A stretch of DNA of 55,011 bases from positions 1-55,011 of the forward strand of contig DRQF01000056.1 in assembly GCA_011369445.1 (NCBI GenBank). The letters are read 5' to 3'. This DNA comes from Planctomycetota bacterium (GTDB taxonomy: Bacteria > Planctomycetota > GCA-002687715 > DRQF01). The translations under genes and the position numbers were made by a program. Of the stretch, positions 26,468 through 35,327 are shown piece after piece. Each line of letters opens with the position of its first letter. Position 1 is the first letter of the stretch. The notes under the pieces are model-generated. The model saw only the letters and a list, made by a program, of their open reading frames with translations, had not been told where the DNA came from and did not search any database.

Positions 26468-27577
26468 TCAGTAGCAGGACTTCTCGAGGACTCCGCAGAC
26501 AAGAAGATCGGGACCGACGGACTCCCAAACCACGTCATGAAGGACCAGAGCCTCGTCCATCGATGCCACGGGCCGAACGGCATCGAGGGTGCGACCTTTC
26601 CGATCGAGGAGCAGCTTGGGCGCCATGTGCACTTCGACGCGGTCGGCGAGGCGCTGGCCGAGCAGGCGGCCGAGGAGCCGGGGACCGCCCTCCACCATCA
26701 ACCGGCCGATCCCCGCGGCACGGATCCCGGCGAGCACCTCGGCCAGATCCAATTCGTCGCGAGGGGGCAACTCCATGAGCCACGCACCGCGCGCAGCCAG
26801 GGCCTTGCGGCGAGAGGCCTTCAAATCCTCTCGCACGATCACGGTCACGCCACCGGTGGCGGGATCGAAAACGCGAGCATCCAGCGGAATCTTTCCGTGA
26901 GGGTCGAGGACGAAGCGCCGCGGGCTCCGCCCTTCCACGAGACGCGTCGTGAGCGATGGGTCGTCGGCGAGAACCGTGCCGATCCCCACAAGAATGCCGT
27001 CGGCCCGAGCACGTTCCTCGTGGGCACGGGTGCGCGCCACATCCGATGTGATCCATTGAGAGTGTCCGGAGTGGGTCGCCAGACGGCCGTCGAGAGTCTG
27101 CGCCCATTTCGCGACCACGAACGGAAGCCTGCCCGTGATGTATTTTCGAAAGGGTTCGATCAGCTGGCGAGCACGCTGCGCACCGGGGCCCTCCAGCTCC
27201 TCCACGACGACCCCCGCCTCTCGCAGACGCTTCAACCCCAACCCTCCGTGCCTGGGATTCGGATCGATCGCCGCGACGACGACGCGGGCGATCCCCGCCT
27301 CCACGATGGCTTGCGTGCAGGCCGGGGTGCGTCCCTCGGTGCAGCAGGGCTCCAAGCTCACCAACATCGTGGCCCCCCGAGCGGCCTCGCCGGCATCCTC
27401 AAGCGCCGCGATCTCGGCGTGAGCCCCTCCGAGTCGACGGTGCCATCCGCGTCCGCAAACCTCTCCATCGCGCACCACGAGGGCTCCCACCATGGGATTG
27501 GGCTCGACGCGGCCCCGGCCCCGTTCCGCCAAAGCGAGGCACTCGTCCATGAGGGGCTGCCAGTTGACGTCCCTCAT
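26468..27577 (-). CDS. ribD: bifunctional riboflavin biosynthesis deaminase/reductase RibD
   Basis: 369 residues. The N-terminal cytidine-deaminase-like domain has NPMVGALVV, GGAHAEIAAL (zinc His and catalytic Glu) and LEPCCTEGRTPACT (two zinc Cys). The C-terminal reductase domain has KWAQTLDGRLAT, ITSDVARTRAHEERARAD and VEGGPRLLGRLL. It deaminates and reduces the pyrimidine intermediate of riboflavin synthesis. Its ATG at 27577 shares one base with the miaB stop (TGATG), indicating coupling. Other rib genes are not in the window. Confidence 0.95.
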   Translation of the reverse strand: MRDVNWQPLMDECLALAERGRGRVEPNPMVGALVVRDGEVCGRGWHRRLGGAHAEIAALEDAGEAARGATMLVSLEPCCTEGRTPACTQAIVEAGIARVVVAAIDPNPRHGGLGLKRLREAGVVVEELEGPGAQRARQLIEPFRKYITGRLPFVVAKWAQTLDGRLATHSGHSQWITSDVARTRAHEERARADGILVGIGTVLADDPSLTTRLVEGRSPRRFVLDPHGKIPLDARVFDPATGGVTVIVREDLKASRRKALAARGAWLMELPPRDELDLAEVLAGIRAAGIGRLMVEGGPRLLGRLLGQRLADRVEVHMAPKLLLDRKGRTLDAVRPVASMDEALVLHDVVWESVGPDLLVCGVLEKSCY

Positions 27578-28929
27578 CACACGAGTTCGGCAAAAAGGGT
27601 GAGCGCGGTCGCATCGGTCACCCGCACCCGCACGAACTGGCCCGTGAAATCCCGCTCGGCGGAGAAGACGACGATCCAGTTTTGGCTCGTCCGCCCGAAC
27701 CACTTGGACGCGTCGCGCTTCGACCGCCCTTCCACGAGGATGGTGTGCTCGGTGCCGACGCGCCCCCGGTGGAGCTCCTCCGAAATCGCGCGCTGCTGGG
27801 CCAGGAGGATCTGGTTGCGCTCTTCCTTCACGGCCTGGGGCACGTCGTCCGGCATCGATCGGCTGGCCTTCGTCCCGCTGCGATCGCTGTACTTGAAGAC
27901 GAAGGATGTCTGGAACCCGACGTCCTTCTGCAACCGGACGGAGGCCTGAAAATCTTCGTCGGTCTCACCAGGGAAACCCACGATCCAGTCTGTCGCCAGC
28001 GACATGTCGGGCACGATCCGCCGCACCATGTCCATCGTGCGCCGATAGCTCTCCACGTCGTGACCGCGATTCATGATGCGGAGCATCCGATCCGAACCGC
28101 TCTGCACCGGAAGGTGCAGATAGCGGCTGTGGACGGGATGGTCCCGGATGACGCGCATCAAAGTCTCGTCGATGTGGGTCGGATGCGAGGTGATGAATTG
28201 GAGGCGTCCGAGACCTGGGATGGATTCGAGGCGCTGCAGCAACGTTGCCAGTGTTTCGCCCCGATTGAGATCCAGTCCGTAGGTGTTCACCCGCTGGCCG
28301 AGAAGCGTCACTTGCTGCACGCCGTCGTCCACGAGGGCGCGCACTTCCTTCTCGATCTCCTCCGGCGTGCGACTGCGTTCCCTCCCCTGGGTGAAGGGCA
28401 CGATGCAGAACGTACAGAACTTGTCGCAGCCCCTCATCACGGTGACGTAAGCCTGGTGACGGACGGGTCTCGCATGGATGTCGCGTTCGTAGGCCACTTC
28501 GCCCTGATCGAGAGCGACGACCCTGTCCTGGTACTCGATGTCCGCCAGGAAATCCGCAATCTCTTCGAAACGGGAGGTCCCGACCACGAGATCCACATGA
28601 GGTGCGCGTTCGAAAATTCGCTCCTTTTGATTCTGCGCCATGCACCCCATGACGCCGATCACCAAATCGGGCCGCTCCTTCTTCAGCCGCTTGAGATGCC
28701 CCAACCGCCCGTAGATCCGCTCCTCCGCGTGCTCGCGGACGGCGCAGGTGTAATAGAGCACGACGTCGGCCTCTTCGGGGCGCTCCGCCCGCGACCAACC
28801 GGCGCGGCCGAGCCGGCCCACGACCAGTTCCGCGTCGTTCTTGTTCATCTGGCAGCCGAAGTCCTCCATGAAGACCCGCTTCCCCTGAAGGTGGCGCAGG
28901 CGGCTGGCATTGGTCTTGGTCACGGTCAT
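27577..28929 (-). CDS. miaB: tRNA-2-methylthio-N6-dimethylallyladenosine synthase MiaB
   Basis: 450 residues in the methylthiotransferase order. The N-terminal UPF0004 domain has three cluster Cys (FGCQMNKNDAE, YTCAVREHAEE, GCMAQ). The radical SAM core is MRGCDKFCTFCIVPFTQG with CxxxCxxC, and a C-terminal TRAM domain follows. Motifs favour MiaB over RimO or MtaB. It adds a methylthio group to A37 of tRNAs reading UNN codons. AAGGAG precedes the ATG at 28929, and a good promoter lies directly upstream. Likely cotranscribed with ribD. Confidence 0.95.
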   Translation of the reverse strand: MTVTKTNASRLRHLQGKRVFMEDFGCQMNKNDAELVVGRLGRAGWSRAERPEEADVVLYYTCAVREHAEERIYGRLGHLKRLKKERPDLVIGVMGCMAQNQKERIFERAPHVDLVVGTSRFEEIADFLADIEYQDRVVALDQGEVAYERDIHARPVRHQAYVTVMRGCDKFCTFCIVPFTQGRERSRTPEEIEKEVRALVDDGVQQVTLLGQRVNTYGLDLNRGETLATLLQRLESIPGLGRLQFITSHPTHIDETLMRVIRDHPVHSRYLHLPVQSGSDRMLRIMNRGHDVESYRRTMDMVRRIVPDMSLATDWIVGFPGETDEDFQASVRLQKDVGFQTSFVFKYSDRSGTKASRSMPDDVPQAVKEERNQILLAQQRAISEELHRGRVGTEHTILVEGRSKRDASKWFGRTSQNWIVVFSAERDFTGQFVRVRVTDATALTLFAELV

Positions 28930-28951
28930 GGAGTCTCCTTTGCGAAGCCCG

Positions 28952-28980
28952 ATTGTAGACCGCCCCCCAGCGCCCACCAA
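28952..28980 (-). promoter_or_regulatory. promoter of miaB-ribD
   Basis: Minus-strand TTGGTG (28975-28980), a 17-base spacer and TACAAT (28952-28957), about 23 bases from the miaB ATG. Spacing and -10 box are good; the -35 is moderate. Confidence 0.55.
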
Positions 28981-28982
28981 CC

Positions 28983-29014
28983 CGCGCCCCCGTGCGCTCG
29001 GTCGCGGGGGCGCG
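28983..29014. repeat. perfect 10-bp GC inverted repeat
   Basis: CGCGCCCCCG (28983-28992) pairs with CGGGGGCGCG (29005-29014) around a 12-base loop, directly behind the miaB promoter. No T-run follows on either strand, so it is not a plain intrinsic terminator. Function unknown. Confidence 0.55.
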
Positions 29015-29099
29015 TAAAACGTCGCTTACGTTTCTCGCTCCCCGGCGGGGGAAGAGTGGCGATGCCCAGTGTCACAAGCTGTTGGGATCGCGCACCTTG

Positions 29100-29253
29100 A
29101 GAGAACTCCGAAAAAAAATCGGAATGGTACGGGCGTTGCAGAAGGGACTGACGTGTCCCGACCTTGGGGTCGGAACACTTGGCTTATAGCAAGCCGGAGC
29201 AAGTGTTGGGTGATACGGAAGAGAGTGTTCTTCGGAACGCTCTCTTCCTTTTT
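29100..29253 (+). ncRNA. candidate structured RNA ending in an intrinsic terminator
   Basis: No reading frame is convincing here, but five hairpins follow one another on the plus strand. TCCGA/TCGGA encloses an all-A loop (29107-29123). GGGAC/GTCCC is at 29144-29159. CGACC/GGTCG is at 29159-29172, abutting the previous one. AACACTTG/CAAGTGTT with an inner GCTT/AAGC stem is at 29174-29207. The last is a 10-bp terminator stem with a C(UUCG)G loop and U-rich tail (29221-29253). I see no match to tmRNA, SRP RNA, RNase P RNA or a riboswitch I can name. It may be a free small RNA or a leader of the methyltransferase gene at 29397. The 5' end is undefined and no promoter is clear. Confidence 0.45.
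29221..29253 (+). terminator. intrinsic terminator with UUCG tetraloop
   Basis: GAGAGTGTTC (29221-29230), loop TTCG, GAACGCTCTC (29235-29244): ten pairs including one G-T, closed by C-G around UUCG, followed by TTCCTTTTT. Oriented for plus-strand transcripts, and no annotated gene ends just upstream. Confidence 0.8.
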
Positions 29254-29396
29254 CCTCCTCGCTCTCTGCCGGATCACCGCAGCCGGGCCGCCATCCCCCC
29301 CCACCGCGGCCCCTTCCTCCTCCCTCTGCCCTATATTGAGCTCGAAGCGCCCAAGGGGCGCCGGAACCCGCTGACGCCGCCAGGGAGACAACACCC

Positions 29397-30167
29397 ATGA
29401 CCGACATGCCGGAAGAGACCTCCCGTATTCACGATGCGGGGCGATCCACGTCCAACGAGATCAACTACCGCCAAGGCGTGGCCGCCTACTTCGAGTCCAG
29501 CGAGGGTGCGACGATCGAGAAGCTGGAGAACTTCGCCAAGTACGTTCCACGTCAGGTTCTCACCCGTTTCATCACGCGGTTCGAACTCGTCCGCGAAGTG
29601 CTCGAGGTCCAGGGTTCCATCGTGGAATGCGGTGTCTATCTGGGAGGCGGCCTGATGAGCCTCGCCCAAGCCAGCGCCATCCTGGAACCCCTCAACTACC
29701 AGAGGAAAGTGATCGGCTTCGATACCTTCGAGGGATTCCCTTCCGTCTCAGACGAAGACGGGACGGCGACCTCACCCCATGCGAAAGAGGGAGGCTTGGC
29801 CAGTCATGCCGAGGACGACATTCGCGAGGCGATCCGGCTGTTCGACCAGAATCGGTTTCTCAGCCACATCCCCAAGGTGGACCTCGTGCGGGGAGACGCG
29901 GTGGAGACGATTCCTCGTTTCCTGGAAGAGGCGCCCCACACCGTGGTGAGCCTGCTCTACCTGGACATGGATCTCTACGAGCCCACCCGGGCCGCCTTGG
30001 AAGCGTTTCTTCCCCGAATGCCCCGGGGCGCCGTCCTCGCCTTCGATGAGCTGAATCTGGAGAACTGGCCCGGAGAAACACTGGCCGTGATGGACGCCAT
30101 CGGCCTCCATGAGCTGGAAATCCGGCGGTTCCCCTTCGATCCAACCCTTTCCTACGCCGTACTCTGA
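29397..30167 (+). CDS. TylF/MycF-family SAM-dependent O-methyltransferase
   Basis: 256 residues. The class I methyltransferase core shows VECGVYLGGGLMSLAQ (SAM loop), VIGFDTFEGFPSVSDEDG, YLDMDLYEPTRAALE with the metal-binding Asp pair, and AVLAFDELN. This arrangement is that of macrocin O-methyltransferase (TylF), a Mg-dependent sugar methylase. The ~60 N-terminal residues contain the family EKLENFAKYVPRQ segment. In bacteria outside antibiotic clusters such genes usually modify surface sugars, which is my inference here. The ATG at 29397 follows GGGAGAC. It converges with the pseudopilin gene; no terminator is seen between. Confidence 0.85.
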   Translation: MTDMPEETSRIHDAGRSTSNEINYRQGVAAYFESSEGATIEKLENFAKYVPRQVLTRFITRFELVREVLEVQGSIVECGVYLGGGLMSLAQASAILEPLNYQRKVIGFDTFEGFPSVSDEDGTATSPHAKEGGLASHAEDDIREAIRLFDQNRFLSHIPKVDLVRGDAVETIPRFLEEAPHTVVSLLYLDMDLYEPTRAALEAFLPRMPRGAVLAFDELNLENWPGETLAVMDAIGLHELEIRRFPFDPTLSYAVL

Positions 30168-30198
30168 AGAGGATCGCGCCTGCGCTGCCCCGTTCGGC

Positions 30199-30828
30199 TC
30201 AGAGTTCTTCCCAGGCGATTCCCCTCACGGCCTCCACCGGAGAGTCGGGCCCCACCACCAGAAGATCCGGGTCCTCCCCCCACAGGTTGGCCTCGAGATG
30301 GCCGGTGACGCCGTTCAGATACACGACGGCCAAGTACTGCCCGTGGTGGGGAATCTCACCGTTCACGATGGGCTTGTTGCAAGCGATGATGATCTTGCTG
30401 GCTCCGGCCTGGGTGGTCCGACCGACGCGGAATTCCTTGTCCGCCTGATTCCGGCCGGTGTAGCTGATGTTCTCCGCGTTCACCCACTCCTCCAGAACTT
30501 CTTCATCGTCGGTGAGGGGGGGCGCCGAAAGCGACGGGCAGAAGAAGATCTGGGCGTTGTTCTTCGTCTTCTCGAGGAAAGGCTTGCCCCAGATCGCGAG
30601 GAGGAAGTCCGGCCCGGACTGGGAGGGCAACCGCCGCTTCTTCTCTTCATAACGTTTCAGATGAAAGTAGATCTGACTGAGGTTGTCTTCCGACTTCGCC
30701 AGCTCGGCGTCGCGCTGGGCGGCAATGAAACGGGTCACGCCCCAGCTCGCCAAGAGCAGAATGATGGTGATGACGACCAACAGCTCGATGAGAGTGAAGC
30801 CGCCGGAAGAACGTGGAGTCTTGATCAT
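30199..30828 (-). CDS. type II secretion/type IV pilus-like pseudopilin
   Basis: 209 residues. The N-terminus MIKTPRSSGGFTLIELLVVI has a prepilin peptidase site (G followed by FTLIE with Glu at +5) and a hydrophobic helix (LLVVITIILLLASWGVTRF). The globular part has one pair of Cys (FFCPS, IIACN) and DSPVEAVRG near the end. It resembles the GspG/H-type pseudopilins common in Planctomycetota, but no secretion ATPase or secretin is nearby. Its upstream region and first seven codons are almost identical to the leader of the next gene upstream (see repeats). The start is fixed by the cleavage site. Confidence 0.85.
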   Translation of the reverse strand: MIKTPRSSGGFTLIELLVVITIILLLASWGVTRFIAAQRDAELAKSEDNLSQIYFHLKRYEEKKRRLPSQSGPDFLLAIWGKPFLEKTKNNAQIFFCPSLSAPPLTDDEEVLEEWVNAENISYTGRNQADKEFRVGRTTQAGASKIIIACNKPIVNGEIPHHGQYLAVVYLNGVTGHLEANLWGEDPDLLVVGPDSPVEAVRGIAWEEL

Positions 30829-30919
30829 GAATCGTCTCGCAGAGAGGCCTGGACTCGCGGGGCCATAGCATAACGCGCGAGGCGGCGAGACGGAAAGGTT
30901 TCGATTTGATGGGGTGCCC
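30806..30919 (-). repeat. 114-bp duplicated leader, copy 1
   Basis: Covers the upstream region and first codons (MIKTPRS) of the pseudopilin gene. It matches 32450-32563 over 114 bases with only about seven differences. It contains TATGCT, a possible -10 box, upstream of the ATG. Bases 30920-31090 beyond it show no supported gene. Confidence 0.9.
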
Positions 30920-31090
30920 TCGATTCTCATGGCGACGGAAGCCGCCGCTTCCACCAGAAGGGCATCTCACGGAGACACAAGGGCACGGAGATTCGTGGGT
31001 CGTCGGGAGCCGAACGCCCCTCGAACGCCTCCCCGAGCCCCCGCACCTCCCCGCGGAGCCAGAGGTCATAGAGTCGCCGTTGAGCGCGAG

Positions 31091-32434
31091 TCAGTTTGAC
31101 TTGTGGCAGACGTTGATGGTCTGTCGCGAGACAACGCCTGGAAAACGCGAATCGGTCGCCTCGACGAGCAAGGAAGCGGAACTCGTCCCGCCCGCAAGCA
31201 CAGGCGTCTCGATCACGACCGAGTTCTGACTGATCTTGACGTCGAGCGCCACAAGGACGTTGCCCAGCTTGCCCGTCACGACCGTGGTCGAGGGTGAAAC
31301 GTCAAACGCCGGAAAGCTCACGGGCACCGACTCCCACACCGTCCCCTCCTCGGACTCCATGAGGAAATGGCGACGAGGCGCAACGGTCTCGAGATAGGAA
31401 ACGAGGGCTCCGTCATCCGCATCGCGCAATTGAATCACCTCCCCCTGGCGCAACGGCCGGGTCAACCCGACGTCCACCCACTGATGGAGGTTGTCACTCA
31501 CGACGGTGGCATGGCTGATCAGCTGCATCTGTGAAACCGAAACTCCCGCATAGACGACAACCTTCTTGCCATAGTCGTGATGGGCGCGAATCTTGTTCTG
31601 GCCGTCGCAGACACCTTCCGCATCGAAACGGGGAGGACGCGGAATACGTTTCCAGGAGGCCTTCAACACCCCTTGATCAGCCGCGACCCTCCAGTACCCC
31701 CAACGATGCTTCGACGACCCCCAGTGGAACGCATCGTCAGTGGTTCCGGCGGGACGGTAGAACCCCAGAACAGGTTCTCGGATCAACGCCCCCGCCGGCT
31801 TCGTCGCAAGACTCAAAGGGGCCACTGTGTCCGGTGTATCGGGAAGACCGTCCGCGTCGCTATCGACATACCGGTACACGTTTTCGCCGGCGGCATCGAA
31901 GACATAGAGCCGGTTCTCCACGATGTCTCCCACGAGGTAGACTCGGCCGGCGGGCGCCTCGGGAATGAGTTCCGTCAAGGCGAGATTCGTCGGAGGTGGG
32001 TTCACCCCCGACCACGGACAGTAGAAGACGGACGACTTGCCGTTCGATTTGAGGCCCGTGACATAGAACCCAACGACTTGGGAGACCCCGTTGGCGTCCG
32101 GCTGCTCGAAGCTGCGCAACCCAAGAACGTACTGGAGTCCCGTGCTCAACGTCCCGACATCGGAGGTGAGACCGGACGATTCGAGCTTCCGCACACCTAA
32201 GTCACCGTGGCGCGGGTGGAAAAGGATGATGTGGCTGTTGACCGTGATCTGGCCAACCTGATTGAGCACGCCATCGAGCCAAACGGCGTCGATCCCAGAC
32301 AAGGCCGGATGCCCCACATCTCCACCGAGAGCGAAGGGGGTGTCATCCACCCAGCTGGGCATTCCGGGATTGATCTGTGCAAAGCCGTTTGCAGACAACC
32401 CCAGCAGAAGAATCATCGCGTAGAATAGCCTCAT
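31091..32434 (-). CDS. exported protein of unknown function
   Basis: 447 residues starting MRLFYAMILLLGLSANGFAQ, a clear signal peptide cut after FAQ. The mature protein is beta-rich with few Cys. It contains one Asp-rich loop (YVDSDADGLPDTPDT, thrombospondin-3/calcium-loop type) and ends with an Ig-like stretch (TVVTGKLGNVLVALDVKISQ). I do not recognise the family. The ATG at 32434 has GGAGG six bases upstream and overlaps as ATGA the end of a 13-codon leader frame that starts inside the duplicated leader. Probably periplasmic or surface exposed. Confidence 0.72.
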   Translation of the reverse strand: MRLFYAMILLLGLSANGFAQINPGMPSWVDDTPFALGGDVGHPALSGIDAVWLDGVLNQVGQITVNSHIILFHPRHGDLGVRKLESSGLTSDVGTLSTGLQYVLGLRSFEQPDANGVSQVVGFYVTGLKSNGKSSVFYCPWSGVNPPPTNLALTELIPEAPAGRVYLVGDIVENRLYVFDAAGENVYRYVDSDADGLPDTPDTVAPLSLATKPAGALIREPVLGFYRPAGTTDDAFHWGSSKHRWGYWRVAADQGVLKASWKRIPRPPRFDAEGVCDGQNKIRAHHDYGKKVVVYAGVSVSQMQLISHATVVSDNLHQWVDVGLTRPLRQGEVIQLRDADDGALVSYLETVAPRRHFLMESEEGTVWESVPVSFPAFDVSPSTTVVTGKLGNVLVALDVKISQNSVVIETPVLAGGTSSASLLVEATDSRFPGVVSRQTINVCHKSN

Positions 32435-32475
32435 TCTGCAACCTCCGTTGAAGAACGTGGAGTCTTGATCATGAA
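32434..32475 (-). CDS. possible 13-codon leader peptide MIKTPRSSTEVAE
   Basis: The duplicated copy of the pseudopilin start region supplies an ATG and MIKTPRSS, then diverges and stops at a TGA that overlaps the ATG of the exported-protein gene (ATGA). It contains the GGAGG of the downstream gene, so translation of the leader could couple to it. Whether it is translated is unknown. Confidence 0.35.
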
Positions 32476-32563
32476 TGGTCTCGCAGAGAGGCCTGGACTC
32501 GCCGGACCATAGCACAACGCCCAAGGCGGCGAGACGGAAAGGTTTCGATTTGATGGGGCGCCC
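32450..32563 (-). repeat. 114-bp duplicated leader, copy 2
   Basis: Second copy of 30806-30919, here in front of the exported-protein gene at 31091-32434. It keeps the ATG ATC AAG ACT start of the pseudopilin but not the rest of that gene. Confidence 0.9.
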
Positions 32564-32582
32564 CGGCGACGAAACCTGGACT

Positions 32583-32802
32583 GGAGGCTCTATCCTTCAC
32601 GTGACGCCACGTGACAGGGATTGCCCCGCCCGGCGTTCGCGGGACGAGGACGTCCCGACTCCAACGCCGGTCCACAATACGACGCCCTCTCCCCTTCTCT
32701 ACGCGGCCACGAACTGGGGAGAGGAGGCTTCAGCCGTCACTTGACGCCACCTGCAAGGATCACGACCCCCGCCGTTCGCGGGGCGGGGGCGCCCCGGCTT
32801 CA
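32583..32802. repeat. pair of ~80-bp imperfect direct repeats with conserved hairpin
   Basis: Segment 32583-32662 and segment 32723-32802 align along their length (both start GGAGGCT, share TGACGCCAC and GTTCGCGGG). Each ends with a hairpin of six pairs and a four-base loop: GGGACG/CGTCCC in the first, GGGGCG/CGCCCC in the second. One A-T pair is thus replaced by G-C. They fill most of the 400-base gap between metK (3' side) and the exported-protein gene; nothing else is seen there. Confidence 0.6.
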
Positions 32803-32834
32803 AGAGAAAGGATGCGTGATGGCCGAGCCGGCGG

Positions 32835-34013
32835 TCAGAGGCCGGCGTCGGCCCGGAGGGCTTCGGCGCGATCCGTGCGCTCCCAGGTGAAGCCCGGCTC
32901 GTTTCGCCCGAAATGCCCGTGGTAGGACGTCTGGCGATAGCGGGGCTTCAGAAGATCGAGATCCCGAATGATGGCCGCAGGGCGCAGGTCGAAGTGTTTG
33001 CGCACGAGCTCTTCGATGCGATCCTCGCCGACGCGGTTCGTCCCGTAGGTCATGACCCGGATCGAGAGAGGCTCGGCCACGCCGATGGCATAGGAGAGCT
33101 GCAACTCGCAGCGTCCGGCCAGACCCGCCGCCACGATGTTCTTGGCCACCCAACGGGCGGCGTACGCCGCGGAGCGGTCCACCTTGCTGGGGTCCTTGCC
33201 GCTGAAGGCGCCGCCACCGTGCCGGCCCATCCCGCCATAGGTGTCGACGATGATCTTTCGACCTGTGAGGCCGCAGTCGCCCATGGGGCCGCCGACGACG
33301 AAACGTCCGGTGGGATTCACGTGGTAGGTCGTCTTGTCGTCCAACAGTTCCGCGGGGATCGTCTTCTTGATCAACTCCTCGACGACCCACTCACGAATCT
33401 GCGACTGTTCCACGTCGGGCGAATGCTGGGTCGAGACCAAGACCGTGTCCACGCGCACGGGACGCTCGCCGTCGTATTGGACCGTCACCTGGGATTTGGA
33501 ATCGGGACGCAGCCAATCGACCACGCCCTTCTGCCTGCTCTCTGCCAGAGCCGCCACCAGATGGTGCGAGAGCATGATGGGCATGGGCATGAGTTCCGGC
33601 GTCTCCTCGCAGGCGTAGCCGAACATGATGCCCTGATCGCCCGCACCTTGGGCCGCAACCTCGTCGTCGACGGGCTTGCCCTCCGTGTCGACGCCCATCG
33701 CGATGTCGGGGGACTGCTTGTCCAGGGTCACGACGACGCCGCAAGTCTCCGAGCAAAAACCAATGTCGGAACTCGTGTAGCCGATCTCACGGATGACCTC
33801 GCGGACGAGGCCCGGGATGTCGACGTACGTGGAACTCGTCACTTCGCCGGCCACGACGACGAGACCTGTCGTCACCATGGTCTCACAGGCCACCCGACTA
33901 TTCGGATCGTCCATCAGCATGGCGTCGAGAATGGCATCCGAAATCTGATCCGACACCTTGTCGGGGTGCCCCATGGACACGGACTCGGACGTAAACACCC
34001 TGGGTTCAGACAT
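32835..34013 (-). CDS. metK: S-adenosylmethionine synthetase
   Basis: 392 residues. [20 protein letters not shown] is the canonical N-terminus with the ATP-phosphate His. [12 protein letters not shown] and [21 protein letters not shown] are the two signature motifs with catalytic Lys and Asp, and [18 protein letters not shown] is intact. It makes SAM from ATP and methionine, which the radical-SAM and methyltransferase genes of this window would use. Its start overlaps the waaA stop by eight bases, so it is expressed from an upstream promoter or by coupling. No SAM riboswitch is visible upstream. Confidence 0.97.
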   Translation of the reverse strand: MSEPRVFTSESVSMGHPDKVSDQISDAILDAMLMDDPNSRVACETMVTTGLVVVAGEVTSSTYVDIPGLVREVIREIGYTSSDIGFCSETCGVVVTLDKQSPDIAMGVDTEGKPVDDEVAAQGAGDQGIMFGYACEETPELMPMPIMLSHHLVAALAESRQKGVVDWLRPDSKSQVTVQYDGERPVRVDTVLVSTQHSPDVEQSQIREWVVEELIKKTIPAELLDDKTTYHVNPTGRFVVGGPMGDCGLTGRKIIVDTYGGMGRHGGGAFSGKDPSKVDRSAAYAARWVAKNIVAAGLAGRCELQLSYAIGVAEPLSIRVMTYGTNRVGEDRIEELVRKHFDLRPAAIIRDLDLLKPRYRQTSYHGHFGRNEPGFTWERTDRAEALRADAGL

Positions 34014-35301
34014 GCGTTGCTCCTTGCGGCTCCGGCAGGATGTCCTGCAGAAGCTCCATCGTTTTTCTCGTTGCGCCCCGGCGGCGGTTCACCACTTCCC
34101 GGGCCGCCGTTTCGGCGTGGGCCCTGAGCCCAGGGTCGGAAAAGAGGTCCGAGGCGGTTCGAATGATATCCACGGAACCCGTCACGCTCCATCCCGCTTT
34201 TTCGTCGATCAGCTCCTGCGCCACGTCCGCCATCGACTCCACGTGGGGGCCGAAAAGAACCGGCCGCCCCTGGGAAGCGGGCTCCAGCAGGTTATGCCCC
34301 CCCACGGGGACCAGGCTCCCACCCAGGAAAACCACGTCCGCGACGGCGAAAAAGTCCATCAACTCCCCCATGGTATCGACCACGAGGACCGTTTCGCTTG
34401 CGTCCTCCGGGCCTTCGCGAGAGCGAAGTCGGGCGGTCACACCCTCTTTCTCGACGAGAGTCCGGATTTCTTCGGCCCGATCCACGTGGCGGGGGGCAAG
34501 GATGAGGCGTAGATGGGGAAACCGCTCTCGAAGGCCCTTCCAGGCCCGCAGAACGATCTCCTCTTCCTTCGGGTGGGTGCTGCCGGCCAAGAAAACGGGA
34601 GAATCCCCAAGAGCCAGTTCCTCCCGCAAGCCTTCCGCGGCGGCTCGCGACGGCGCGACCGGGAGATTATCCACCTTGAGATTCCCGGTGACGACCACCC
34701 TCTCGGAGCCGACTCCCAGCTCCCTCAATCTTGCGGCGTGCACCTCGCTCTGGGCCCCGAAGGCGGCGACGGCCTCCAGCATCCCCGGAGCCCAAGCGGC
34801 CAGCTTCCGATAGCGGGCGACCGACGTCGCAGACATCTTTGCGGACGCGACCACGACGGGAACCTCGGCGGCAGCGGCCATCCGCAGCCAGTTCGGCCAA
34901 AGTTCGAGCTCGAGGAGGATGAGGGCGCGAGGCCGCAGCGCCCTGAAGAAGCGACGCAACGTCCAAGTGAAATCGAAGGGTGCAAAGATCACCCGACACT
35001 CCGGATACCGAGCGCGCGCCATGTCGAATCCGGCCCGGGTGCCGACACTGAGGACGATTTCGTGGAGGGGGTTCGCCTTCTCGAGTTCCTCCACGAGGCG
35101 GCGCGCGGCCAGGATCTCACCCACGGAAACGCCGTGAATCCAGAGGCTCCGATGGGGTGTGGAGAGCGGCTCCGGCCCGCGCAGACGTGCCCTCACCGGC
35201 GCCAAGGGGCGACGGAGCACCAGCGCGCGCCAGATCCAATAGATGGGGCCCGCCGTGACGAAGGCGAACAGATAGAGAGCATCCCAGACACGCGGGCCCA
35301 T
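34006..35301 (-). CDS. waaA: 3-deoxy-D-manno-octulosonic acid transferase
   Basis: 431 residues. An N-terminal membrane helix ([16 protein letters not shown]) anchors it. [20 protein letters not shown] holds the catalytic Glu region of Kdt[11 protein letters not shown] the acceptor-side acidic pair, and [15 protein letters not shown] and [20 protein letters not shown] the donor site. It adds KDO to lipid A precursors, so the organism makes lipopolysaccharide or a KDO-lipid. It lies between secA and metK on the same strand. Confidence 0.93.
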   Translation of the reverse strand: MGPRVWDALYLFAFVTAGPIYWIWRALVLRRPLAPVRARLRGPEPLSTPHRSLWIHGVSVGEILAARRLVEELEKANPLHEIVLSVGTRAGFDMARARYPECRVIFAPFDFTWTLRRFFRALRPRALILLELELWPNWLRMAAAAEVPVVVASAKMSATSVARYRKLAAWAPGMLEAVAAFGAQSEVHAARLRELGVGSERVVVTGNLKVDNLPVAPSRAAAEGLREELALGDSPVFLAGSTHPKEEEIVLRAWKGLRERFPHLRLILAPRHVDRAEEIRTLVEKEGVTARLRSREGPEDASETVLVVDTMGELMDFFAVADVVFLGGSLVPVGGHNLLEPASQGRPVLFGPHVESMADVAQELIDEKAGWSVTGSVDIIRTASDLFSDPGLRAHAETAAREVVNRRRGATRKTMELLQDILPEPQGATHV

Positions 35302-35327
35302 CTACGTCTCGCCCGCGAGACAAGGAC

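Noticed and set aside
30920-31090. Leftward frame with ...LTRAQRRLYDLWLRGE... and a tail reading SVPLCLREMPF
   Set aside because: It has no start codon of its own, overlaps the end of the exported-protein gene, and the tail is the translation of an ACGGAGACACAAGGGCACGGAGA-like simple repeat often mistranslated.
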